The translations under genes and the position numbers were made by a program. From NCBI GenBank assembly GCA_964636675.1, contig CAZWUO010000179.1, positions 1 through 7,700 of the forward strand: a stretch of DNA of 7,700 nucleotides. The letters are read 5' to 3'. The notes beneath the pieces were generated by a model. That model saw only the letters and a program-made list of their open reading frames with translations, did no database searches and was not told the DNA's origin. This stretch comes from JALUUH01 sp964636675. GTDB lineage: Bacteria; Pseudomonadota; Gammaproteobacteria; S012-40. Positions 1-5,804 of the stretch are shown here, in pieces (positions within the stretch are counted from its first letter, which is position 1; each line of letters begins with the position of its first letter).

Positions 1-605
1 GGAGATATAATAGGAGAGGTACCAGAATCAGAGCTTGTTATACACAGGATAATGTGGATCTACAAAGAGGCAAGGGGGTTTTTGGGCAAAGTATCCTGGG
101 CTTGAAAAGACTCAATGAATTGGGTTATGGACGAGAAAATAGCGGGTTGTTACTAAACTTGGTGTATAACCCTTTAGGTGCTTTTTTACCGCCTGCACAA
201 GAGGCTTTAGAAAAAAATTATAAACATCGTTTAGCCACAGAATATGACATTGTATTTAACTGTCTTCTTACCATCACCAATATGCCAATAAAACGTTTTG
301 GAAGCACCCTGGTATCAAAGGGTGAGTTTGATTCCTATATGCAATTGCTGCGTGACGCGTTCTCAACATCTAATTTAGCATCGGTGATGTGTAAAAACTT
401 GTTAAGTATTGATTGGCAAGGTTACGTATACGATTGTGATTTTAACCAGCAATTGGGTTTGCTTGCCCGATTTGGACATAAGCCTCGAACACATATTACC
501 GATTTATTGAATACGGATCTTGTAGGCGAAGAGATTGCGATTGCAGATCACTGCTATGGTTGTACGGCGGGACAAGGCAGCAGTTGTGGCGGTGCATTGA
601 GTTAG
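1..605 (+). CDS. arsS: Arsenosugar biosynthesis radical SAM protein ArsS, C-terminal part (5' truncated by window edge)
   Basis: Frame 3 is open from the window edge to the TAG at 603-605, giving about 200 C-terminal residues. The sequence matches what I know of ArsS: CYTQDNVDLQRGKGVF, then LVYNPLGAFLPP, ITNMPIKRF, a YDCDFNQQLG segment, and the terminal Cys-rich CYGCTAGQGSSCGGAL. The last part belongs to the DUF3641-type C-terminal domain and probably binds an auxiliary Fe-S cluster. The CxxxCxxC radical-SAM motif would lie upstream of the window. Family knowledge: ArsS adds a 5'-deoxyadenosyl-derived group from SAM to dimethylarsenical, the committed step of arsenosugar formation, in the cytoplasm. 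A GTG at 54 could start an ORF, but the family sequence continues upstream of it, so it is not the real start. The residues before CYTQ (frame 3: RGTRIRA) do not look like the expected hydrophobic-S-L-P stretch, so a frameshift near 30-42 is possible. Two glycosyltransferase genes follow at once. Confidence 0.85.
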   Translation, partial: RYNRRGTRIRACYTQDNVDLQRGKGVFGQSILGLKRLNELGYGRENSGLLLNLVYNPLGAFLPPAQEALEKNYKHRLATEYDIVFNCLLTITNMPIKRFGSTLVSKGEFDSYMQLLRDAFSTSNLASVMCKNLLSIDWQGYVYDCDFNQQLGLLARFGHKPRTHITDLLNTDLVGEEIAIADHCYGCTAGQGSSCGGALS

Positions 606-643
606 TCCTGTGGTGGTAGTTGTTTTGAGTTGAGGCAATAAAT

Positions 644-1333
644 ATGATGAATGATACGAAGATCAGTATCGTCATTCCGGCCTTGAATGAAGAAAAATCG
701 ATTGCAAATAATTTGCGAGGTTTGCAGTATCTTCGAAAATTAGGTCACGAAATTATTTTGTCAGATGGTGGTAGTGTTGATGACACTCTCGCATTGGCTA
801 GGCCCTTAGTCGATCACTGGATAAAGGGCAGCAAAGGCAGGGCTAAGCAGTTAAACGCTGGGGCAAAAATCGCTACTGGACAGGTGCTACTTTTTTTGCA
901 CGCAGATACTCTACTGCCAGAGAACACTGAATCAATATTGAATAATGCACTCATCCAGGGGTTTCATTGGGGGCGATTTGATGTCCAGCTGTCAGGGCAG
1001 CAATTCATGTTTCGACTAATAGAAAAAATGATAAACCTCCGGTCGCGTATTTCGGGGGTTGCAACTGGGGATCAAGCGATATTCATCCGTAAAAACCTAT
1101 TTGAATTACAAGAAGGGTTTCCAGAGCTAGCATTGATGGAGGATATTGCAATGAGCAAGCGCTTAAAAAAAATGTCTAAACCATATTGCTCAAAAGCATG
1201 TGTTATCACCTCGAGTCGACGCTGGGAAGAACATGGTATTTGGCGAACTATTTTTTTGATGTGGCGTTTACGTTTTGCATACTTTATCGGGATTAGCCCG
1301 AGTTGCTTGGCTGATCGATATCGTCATCATTGA
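644..1333 (+). CDS. Family 2 glycosyltransferase of arsenosugar cassettes (TIGR04283-like)
   Basis: This 229-residue protein is a small GT-A fold, GT2-type glycosyltransferase. Visible motifs are the N-terminal nucleotide-binding strand ISIVIPALNEE (7-17), DGGSVDDT (41-48), GSKGRAKQLNAGA (62-74), the metal-binding HAD (86-88), GDQAIFI (142-148) and the catalytic-region acidic LMED (164-167), followed by SRRWEEHG (191-198). The conserved R-G/K-QxNxGA and W-G-R-F-D stretches are what I associate with the TIGR04283 arsenosugar glycosyltransferase family. Its place between arsS and a second glycosyltransferase supports that. The hydrophobic stretch near 202-216 may touch the membrane, but there is no clear transmembrane helix. 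The start is ATG 644 or ATG 647; GAGG at 632-635 sits 8 nt before the first. The donor and acceptor sugars are not shown by the sequence. A role in adding a glycosyl or glycerol-type aglycone to the dimethylarsinoyl riboside is inferred from context only. Confidence 0.85.
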   Translation: MMNDTKISIVIPALNEEKSIANNLRGLQYLRKLGHEIILSDGGSVDDTLALARPLVDHWIKGSKGRAKQLNAGAKIATGQVLLFLHADTLLPENTESILNNALIQGFHWGRFDVQLSGQQFMFRLIEKMINLRSRISGVATGDQAIFIRKNLFELQEGFPELALMEDIAMSKRLKKMSKPYCSKACVITSSRRWEEHGIWRTIFLMWRLRFAYFIGISPSCLADRYRHH

Positions 1334-1391
1334 ATAAATTTCAGGGGTTAATAAAAATAAAATTTCTCTCCGGGTTGCAAGGTGTTAAGCA

Positions 1392-2018
1392 GTGAATGAA
1401 CAAGGTTTGATTGTTTTTGCGAAGGCACCTATTGCGGGCAAAACAAAAACCCGTTTAATACCCGCAATTGGACCTAGTGGTGCCGCTAGAATACACGAAG
1501 AATTGGTATTGCGGACACTTGAAGGCATCTCTTCTGGCAGCTCTAATGAGTGGCTTACTACTTTATGGTGTAGCCCGGATCGGCATCACTTTTTTTTTCA
1601 AAACCTTGTACGACAATTTGATTTGCAATTAGCAGAGCAGCGAGGAAAAACCCTGGGAGAAAAAATGCTTAACGCGTTTCAGGCTACGTTGCAGCATGTG
1701 CAGCGAGCGCTGATTATTGGTACCGATTGTCCCGTATTAAATGGCAATGTAATACGTCAAGCGTTTTCTGCATTATTGAATAATTACGAGGCGGTGATTA
1801 TTCCCGCTGAAGATGGTGGATATATTTCTTTGGGTTTAACGCGAGTTGATGCACGGCTGTTTAAGGACATTGCCTGGGGAACAAACACGGTTTATGAGCA
1901 GACGATTTCTCATTTGCAGCGACTTGATTTTAATTATTTAGTGTTGCCCCCATTATGGGATATAGATAGGCCAGAAGATCTTGCACGCTATCACAAGCTA
2001 ATCAAGGCTGCGAAATGA
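1392..2018 (+). CDS. DUF2064 / TIGR04282-like glycosyltransferase of arsenosugar cassettes
   Basis: The product has 208 residues with a nucleotidyltransferase-like GT-A fold. Motifs are FAKAPIAGKTKTRL (9-22, the phosphate/nucleotide-binding loop), QRGKTLGEKM (83-92), IIGTDCP (108-114, carrying the DxD-like acid), PAEDGGY (138-144) and WDIDRPEDL (189-197). This set is typical of the DUF2064 family, whose TIGR04282 branch sits beside TIGR04283 enzymes in arsenosugar loci. The start is GTG at 1392. An in-frame TAA at 1386-1388 prevents a longer product, and AAGG at 1379-1382 is a usable ribosome site. It lies 58 bp after the GT2 gene with no obvious terminator between, so it is probably in the same operon. 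Its biochemical step is not established by anything visible here. It converges with flgN, only 39 bp away. Confidence 0.82.
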   Translation: MNEQGLIVFAKAPIAGKTKTRLIPAIGPSGAARIHEELVLRTLEGISSGSSNEWLTTLWCSPDRHHFFFQNLVRQFDLQLAEQRGKTLGEKMLNAFQATLQHVQRALIIGTDCPVLNGNVIRQAFSALLNNYEAVIIPAEDGGYISLGLTRVDARLFKDIAWGTNTVYEQTISHLQRLDFNYLVLPPLWDIDRPEDLARYHKLIKAAK

Positions 2019-2057
2019 ATAGGGCTTGTCTTAGAAGCTTTTGATTATGTGGAGAGA

Positions 2058-2549
2058 TCATGCCTTAGCTATTTGTCCTCCCGTAGTAGGCTGGCTATTG
2101 TAGGCGATACCTTTAGGATTATAGGTATGTGATTCTGCAGCTTGTCCGCGTAACATCGAGAGCATCTGTTCAGTAACTTGTTGCCTTAACTCAATGGTGG
2201 CACCATTGATCAAGTTTAATCGCTGACATTCTTTGGCTTGCTGTCCGAGTTTTTGCCAGCGGGTAAGAAGACCGTATTCGCCTTGTGGGTCGGCTTTAGA
2301 GAGAGTGGTTGTTATGCCTTTAAGCGTAAATTTAGTTTTCACTAAGCGCAGTGTTTGTTGCCAAGACTGGTTTAGTTTTTCAAGGTGTTCAATATGCAGT
2401 TTTTTTTCTTGAACTGTCGTTGCAAGATTTTCAGTATTTCGCGCACTCAATATATCGTGTTCAGTGCTTAACAGTGCATTTATTCGAAGAGTTGTCTCGA
2501 GTTGTTCATCAAGAAGTTTTTTAGCTGTCTGTGCAAATTGTACTTGCAT
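2058..2549 (-). CDS. flgN: Flagellar export chaperone FlgN
   Basis: This 163-residue, largely helical protein has Gln-, Leu- and Glu-rich heptad-like stretches (about 1-70), as expected for FlgN, the cytoplasmic chaperone that escorts the hook-filament junction proteins FlgK and FlgL to the flagellar export gate. The C-terminal half has the FlgN family pattern: CQRLNLINGATIELR (108-122), a run of helix ending in MLRGQ (132-136), and TYNPKG (142-147), resembling the family's conserved Y-D/N-x-x-G tail. FlgN sequences diverge quickly, so synteny matters: it follows flgM by 36 bp, the usual flgMN pair. The start ATG (2547-2549) has GGAGG (positions 2557-2561) 7 nt upstream on the minus strand. 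It is presumably transcribed with flgM from the FliA-type promoter. Confidence 0.85.
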   Translation of the reverse strand: MQVQFAQTAKKLLDEQLETTLRINALLSTEHDILSARNTENLATTVQEKKLHIEHLEKLNQSWQQTLRLVKTKFTLKGITTTLSKADPQGEYGLLTRWQKLGQQAKECQRLNLINGATIELRQQVTEQMLSMLRGQAAESHTYNPKGIAYNSQPTTGGQIAKA

Positions 2550-2585
2550 AATAACGCCTCCAAAAGGATTTGATCGAGTTATTCA

Positions 2586-2903
2586 TTACCCGAGTCTTTG
2601 ATCAATCAAGCCCTCTATTTCAATCATTTTTTGTGCCACTCTCTCTGGGTTAACTTGAAAACTGCCCATATTAAGTTCATTGCGTATCGATTCAACCCGA
2701 TTGCTATCGACAATGGGTTGGGAACTGAGACTTAGTTCAAGGTTTCGAAGTTTCTCAGCGGTTCCCGTTAAACTCAGCTTGTCAGACGTCGATACACTTC
2801 CTGATGTTTGATTGCGTTGCTGATCTTTGGTTTCTGGTTGGCGTAAACCTTCTGTTACTAGGCCATGATTCGGAACGCCAATGCCTGCAATTGATCCTGC
2901 CAT
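2586..2903 (-). CDS. flgM: Anti-sigma-28 factor FlgM
   Basis: The 105-residue product is the right size for FlgM, which binds FliA (sigma-28) in the cytoplasm and is exported through the finished hook-basal body, releasing FliA for late flagellar genes. The N-terminal half (1-40) is polar and probably disordered. DKLSLTGTAEKL (41-52) is the usual D-x-v-x-L-S motif. The C-terminal FliA-binding helices cover PIVDSNRVESIRNELN (63-78) and GSFQVNPERVAQKMIEIE (80-97). I chose ATG 2901-2903 because AAGGAG lies 8 nt upstream and MAGSIAG starts like other FlgMs. A GTG at 2942 would lengthen the protein by 13 residues but lies at the predicted promoter -10, upstream of the likely transcript start. The next gene downstream is flgN. 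Confidence 0.9.
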   Translation of the reverse strand: MAGSIAGIGVPNHGLVTEGLRQPETKDQQRNQTSGSVSTSDKLSLTGTAEKLRNLELSLSSQPIVDSNRVESIRNELNMGSFQVNPERVAQKMIEIEGLIDQRLG

Positions 2904-2911
2904 AGGAAAGA

Positions 2912-2917
2912 CTCCTT
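2912..2917 (-). promoter_or_regulatory. Shine-Dalgarno of flgM that fixes its start
   Basis: The minus strand reads AAGGAG, then 8 nt, then ATG at 2903-2901. This strong site selects the internal ATG over the upstream GTG at 2942. Confidence 0.85.
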
Positions 2918-2943
2918 CATATAAATAGATTTCTGCAAGCACA

Positions 2944-2971
2944 CTATCGGCATGCGGAGAGGACTTCTTTA
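2944..2971 (-). promoter_or_regulatory. FliA (sigma-28) promoter of flgM-flgN
   Basis: On the minus strand TAAAGAAG (2971-2964) and GCCGATAG (2951-2944) are separated by 12 bp. The known FliA consensus is TAAAGTTT-N11-GCCGATAA, so the -10 matches 7 of 8 and the -35 has the full TAAAG core, with a spacer one base longer than ideal. The predicted transcript start is around 2935-2938, giving a ~32-nt leader before the flgM ribosome site and ATG. Sigma-28-dependent expression of flgM is established in related flagellar hierarchies, where it makes a feedback loop. Confidence 0.75.
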
Positions 2972-3010
2972 ATAAAAGAATAAAATAAAAATATTATAAT
3001 GATTAGTTGC

Positions 3011-3721
3011 TTATAGTGGAACTTCGACTTTTCCAGCCGCTTTAACGATAACCTGCAATACTTTTTCCGATGAGCTATTTTTTACCTTTATTAAATCGCC
3101 TTTGGCGCCATTCATCATCGCCTTTCCCTGCATCTTAATTTCAATACCGGAGACTTCGGCAATTATGGTCACTTTTTGCCCCTTTTTAATGAGAAACGGC
3201 AATTTGAGGTGACCGGGTGTAATAATGGTTTTTGCAGTGATAGTACGTTTGGCTAACATAGCATTTATATCCTGCGCGGACAAAAAATATCCTCGGGTGA
3301 GTCTTTCGAGATTTTTCTCAGAAAAAATGAGGTCTTCGGCGGATATCCGGGTTCCGCGATAAATAACTTTTTTGGCGACCAGTACCTTAGCGCGTTGGCT
3401 GACCTTGACCGGGATAAATATTGACCATGGTTTACTGCCGGGACAAGATACCTTAACGACGCGCTGACTTGCGCGTGTATGCGGGTTTGTTTCTGAAGAT
3501 ATTAAGCTTTGATCGCAGAGCTGTAGGCGTAATCGTGGATCAATATATCCTACGGACACGGTTGTTTTGATACCCGTTTGAGATGGAATTTGGCTGTGGA
3601 TAAATGCTTGTGCAGTGTCTCGAATCTGTTCCAGTGGATGCGTATTAATTGCTGTGATTTGTGCAAGCGTATTCGAACCCATGAATAGCATACTGAAGAC
3701 CAAGAAAAAATATTTATGCAT
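3011..3721 (-). CDS. flgA: Flagellar basal body P-ring formation protein FlgA
   Basis: FlgA is the periplasmic chaperone for assembly of the P-ring protein FlgI. The 236-residue product starts with a Sec signal peptide: MHK, a hydrophobic core (about 4-14), and SNTLA-Q giving a likely cleavage after residue 20. The mature part has two cysteines (C69 in RLQLCD and C93 in VSCPGSKPW), which in this family form a disulfide next to the conserved W-x-I-F-I-P segment (99-104). The C-terminal SAF-type domain runs from about 112 to 236 (VLVAKKVIYRGTRISAEDL, then the KKGQKVTIIAE strand and a terminal GKVEVPL). The ATG at 3721-3719 fits the signal peptide, but no purine-rich ribosome site precedes it. 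Two very short reading frames lie just upstream, the second overlapping the start. The gene is divergent from cheV and probably driven by the sigma-54-type promoter at 3860-3875. Confidence 0.93.
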   Translation of the reverse strand: MHKYFFLVFSMLFMGSNTLAQITAINTHPLEQIRDTAQAFIHSQIPSQTGIKTTVSVGYIDPRLRLQLCDQSLISSETNPHTRASQRVVKVSCPGSKPWSIFIPVKVSQRAKVLVAKKVIYRGTRISAEDLIFSEKNLERLTRGYFLSAQDINAMLAKRTITAKTIITPGHLKLPFLIKKGQKVTIIAEVSGIEIKMQGKAMMNGAKGDLIKVKNSSSEKVLQVIVKAAGKVEVPL

Positions 3722-3731
3722 AAGAGCGAGT

Positions 3732-3783
3732 CATTGTTATTTAAGACCGTATGAAACCATTGTTATTTAAAAACGTATGAAAC
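3732..3783. repeat. Two tandem 26-bp repeats in the flgA leader
   Basis: Copies at 3732-3757 and 3758-3783 are adjacent and differ at only two positions, both inside the short stretch TTAAGACCG versus TTAAAAACG. Each ends with GTATGAAAC, which is also how the 18-bp array begins, so the two repeats probably share an origin. They lie in the predicted 5' leader of flgA, upstream of its ATG. Confidence 0.9.
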
Positions 3784-3870
3784 TTATAACAAGTATGAAA
3801 CTTATAACAAGCATGAAACTTATAACAAGTATGAAATTTATAGCAAGCATGAAACTTATAGCAAGCATGA
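3777..3870. repeat. Five tandem 18-bp repeats between flgA and cheV
   Basis: Five head-to-tail units start at 3777, 3795, 3813, 3831 and 3849, followed by a partial unit (ATGA, 3867-3870). The unit is ATGAAACTTATAACAAGT on the plus strand. Variation is confined to a few positions (last base T or C, ATAAC or ATAGC, one C to T). Units carry a small dyad, CTT-ATAAC-AAG. There are no unique spacers. The end of the array overlaps the -12 element of the flgA sigma-54 promoter. Confidence 0.95.
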
Positions 3871-3875
3871 TGCCC
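3860..3875 (-). promoter_or_regulatory. Sigma-54 (RpoN) promoter of flgA
   Basis: The minus strand reads GGGCATCATGCTTGCT. Against the consensus TGGCAC-N5-TTGC this keeps the essential GG (-24) and GC (-12) at correct spacing, with the first T replaced by G. It resembles the flgB promoter (TGGCATAACGCTTGCT), sharing GGCAT and GCTTGCT. The transcript would begin near 3849-3850, leaving a leader of about 128 nt filled with tandem repeats. Confidence 0.6.
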
Positions 3876-3907
3876 CGTACTCGATAGGCTTAAGTTAGCC
3901 CGATTAT

Positions 3908-3936
3908 TTGACGATAAATCCATGAATTATTAAAAT
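3908..3936 (+). promoter_or_regulatory. Candidate sigma-70 promoter of cheV
   Basis: TTGACG (3908-3913) and TAAAAT (3931-3936) are separated by exactly 17 bp, matching 5 of 6 bases at each box. The predicted start near 3943 leaves only about 6 nt before the cheV ATG and would cut into the weak TTAGG ribosome site (3939-3943). That makes this promoter doubtful, or cheV nearly leaderless. I see no sigma-54 or sigma-28 alternative closer to cheV. Confidence 0.3.
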
Positions 3937-3948
3937 TTTTAGGCTTAA

Positions 3949-4893
3949 ATGAACAATGTATTAGGAAATGTAGACCAGCGAACCCAATTAGTCGGGCATA
4001 ATCGATTGGAGCTGTTACTTTTTAGGCTCACCGATAAGCAGCGATACGGTATTAACGTATTTAAAGTAAGGGAGGTTATTCGCTGTCCTCCACTGACTAA
4101 GCTGCCTAATGCACATCACTCGGTTATTGGGGTCACGCATATACGCGGGACTACATTCACGGTGATTGATTTACAAAAAGCGATAGGGTTTGGAGCGATT
4201 GAGGACTACTCTAAATGCTCGGTGATTGTGACTGAGTATAACCAAACGATGCAGGGATTTTTGGTTCCCCATATTGAACACATTATTAATAAACATTGGG
4301 AAGAAATCTTAGCACCACCGAAAGGAACAGGTGATGATCATTTTCTGACTTCAGTGACTCAAGTTGATGAGCAAATAATCGAAATTTTGGATGTAGAGAA
4401 AGTGTTATACCAAGTGAACGGCGATAAAGCGCTTGAGGCACATCAAGATACCCCTATTTCTGAGACATTAAAAGCTCAGTTCGCAGGTTGCCATGTGTTG
4501 GTCGCCGATGATTCTTCAGTTGCAAGAACTCAAATAAAACGTACACTCGATAGCATAGGTGTTGCCTATACTATTTGTAATGATGGAAGAATAGCACTCG
4601 ATACCTTGAAAAATTGGGCTTCCGAACAGGCAGAGGAACTTAAAAACCTTGCTTTGGTCATTTCTGATGTAGAGATGCCGGAGATGGATGGCTATACTTT
4701 GATATCCGAAATACGCAAAAATACTGAATTAGCGCATTTGAAAGTTGTATTACATACTTCCTTAAGTGCGGTTTTTGATTCGGCGTTAGTCAATGATGTG
4801 CAAGCAGATGGTTTTTTGTCAAAATTTGATAGTGAAACATTAACCGAGGAAATTAAGAAACACTTGGTTGATTTTATTCGCAAACCTAAATGA
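3949..4893 (+). CDS. cheV: Chemotaxis coupling protein CheV (CheW-REC)
   Basis: CheV couples chemoreceptors to the CheA kinase and has a receiver that CheA can phosphorylate, which is thought to tune adaptation. The 314-residue protein has a CheW-like domain at about 15-157 (RLELLLFRL 19-27, VFKVREVIRCP 37-47, GVTHIRGTTFTVIDL 61-75). A receiver domain spans about 181-308: acidic pair D187-D188 in VLVADDS, phospho-acceptor D240 in ISDVEMPEMDG, T270 or S271 after VVLH, and K292 in FLSKF. All receiver residues needed for phosphorylation are present. The N-terminus NVDQRTQLVGHNRLELL is highly typical of CheV and supports ATG 3949. The stop codon overlaps the first possible cheR start by 4 bp (ATGA). 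It is divergent from flgA. Confidence 0.96.
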   Translation: MNNVLGNVDQRTQLVGHNRLELLLFRLTDKQRYGINVFKVREVIRCPPLTKLPNAHHSVIGVTHIRGTTFTVIDLQKAIGFGAIEDYSKCSVIVTEYNQTMQGFLVPHIEHIINKHWEEILAPPKGTGDDHFLTSVTQVDEQIIEILDVEKVLYQVNGDKALEAHQDTPISETLKAQFAGCHVLVADDSSVARTQIKRTLDSIGVAYTICNDGRIALDTLKNWASEQAEELKNLALVISDVEMPEMDGYTLISEIRKNTELAHLKVVLHTSLSAVFDSALVNDVQADGFLSKFDSETLTEEIKKHLVDFIRKPK

Positions 4894-5741
4894 TTAAAGG
4901 CAGATTAGTGAGTAACGTCGTTATATCAAAAGAAGAGTATAGACGGTTATGCCAAGTTCTTGAAACGTCAGCGGGCATAATGCTGGGTGAAAGTAAACAT
5001 TATTTAGTGAATAGTCGATTAAATCGGCTGATTCAAGAGCTCGGATTAAATGGATATTCTGAACTCGTTACAAGAATGGAATGCGCTGGAGAGACTTCTT
5101 TAAAAGAAAAAATTATCGATGCGATGACCACTAACGAGACGATGTGGTTTAGAGATATTTATCCGTACGAAATTCTAAAAACAAAATTATTACCTGAGCT
5201 TGCCAGTGCTGAGGGTAGAAGAGTACGCATATGGTCTGCGGCTTGTTCTTCTGGGCAAGAGCCTTATTCCATTAGTATGACCATCCAAGAATATTTGGAT
5301 GCCAACCGAGGGGCCTTTGCAAAAGATATCGAAATCGTTGCAACTGATATCTCATCTTCGATGATGGACTATGCTAAAGCGGGTGTTTTTGACAATAGTG
5401 CTATGGCACGTGGTTTATCCCAAGAAAGAAAAGAAAGTTTTTTTAGCCAAAATGAAAATGGTTGGGAAATCCAAGCAAATATTAAACAGCGAGTTACATT
5501 TAAAACGCTTAATTTAAAATCGAGCTATGCGTCTTTGGGCAAGTTTGATATTGTATTTTGCCGCAATGTGTTGATTTATTTTTCTATGGATTTAAAGTCA
5601 GACATTTTGGAACGAATTGCGAACCAACTCAACCCTTCAGCTTATCTTATTCTGGGCAGTTCTGAGGCCCCAAATCGCTATACTTCACGCTTTGTTATGA
5701 CCAAGACACCCAAAGGTGTTATTTATCGCCATATCAATTGA
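4890..5741 (+). CDS. cheR: Chemoreceptor glutamate O-methyltransferase CheR
   Basis: CheR methylates glutamates on methyl-accepting chemotaxis proteins with SAM as donor, opposing CheB and giving sensory adaptation. The 283-residue product has the N-terminal helical CheR domain (about 10-85), including SRLNRL (42-47) and DAMTTNETMWFR (77-88), and then the SAM-binding methyltransferase domain. That domain shows WSAACSSGQEPYS (115-127, motif I), the acidic ATDIS (151-155) and FDIVFCRNVLIYF (219-231). Length and motifs match the Pseudomonas-type enzyme encoded next to flgB. The start is uncertain. ATG 4890 overlaps the cheV stop (ATGA) but has no ribosome site. GTG 4908 has AAAGG 7 nt upstream and would give a 277-residue protein starting MSNVVISKEEY, closer to relatives. 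Translation is likely coupled to cheV in either case. A terminator-like hairpin follows the stop. Confidence 0.96.
   Translation: MIKGRLVSNVVISKEEYRRLCQVLETSAGIMLGESKHYLVNSRLNRLIQELGLNGYSELVTRMECAGETSLKEKIIDAMTTNETMWFRDIYPYEILKTKLLPELASAEGRRVRIWSAACSSGQEPYSISMTIQEYLDANRGAFAKDIEIVATDISSSMMDYAKAGVFDNSAMARGLSQERKESFFSQNENGWEIQANIKQRVTFKTLNLKSSYASLGKFDIVFCRNVLIYFSMDLKSDILERIANQLNPSAYLILGSSEAPNRYTSRFVMTKTPKGVIYRHIN
4896..4900 (+). promoter_or_regulatory. Ribosome site supporting an alternative cheR start at GTG 4908
   Basis: AAAGG is followed by a 7-nt spacer (CAGATTA) and GTG. The ATG at 4890 lacks any comparable site, so the shorter protein may be the real one, initiating 14 nt after the cheV stop. 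Confidence 0.45.
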
Positions 5742-5780
5742 ACGTTTCGCCTAAAAGACGATTCTGAATATTTGCCGATT

Positions 5781-5804
5781 AGCGGTCTGTATTTGCCGCT
5801 TTTT
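5781..5804 (+). terminator. Probable intrinsic terminator after cheR
   Basis: AGCGG (5781-5785) pairs with CCGCT (5796-5800) across a 10-nt loop, followed by TTTT (5801-5804). It starts 40 nt after the cheR stop. The stem is GC-rich but only five base pairs, so it may be weak and allow read-through toward flgB. Confidence 0.5.

Noticed and set aside
2024..2042. Terminator in the convergent gap between the arsenosugar cassette and flgN
   Set aside because: GCTT/AAGC with a 7-nt loop and TTTT is only a 4-bp stem with wobble extension, too weak to call.
3732..3870. CRISPR-like array
   Set aside because: The units are contiguous, short (18 and 26 bp) and have no unique spacers; no cas genes are nearby.
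3741..3923. 60-codon minus-strand frame with repeated H(A/T)CYKF
   Set aside because: It consists mainly of the 18-bp tandem repeat, its ATG lies upstream of the predicted flgA transcript start, and it has no ribosome site.
4692..4883. 63-codon minus-strand frame inside cheV
   Set aside because: Antisense to the conserved CheV receiver domain, with no support of its own.
5774..5781. FliA-like -10 (GCCGATTA) after cheR
   Set aside because: The only TAAA upstream (5752-5755) is 18 bp away rather than about 15, and no gene starts nearby downstream.
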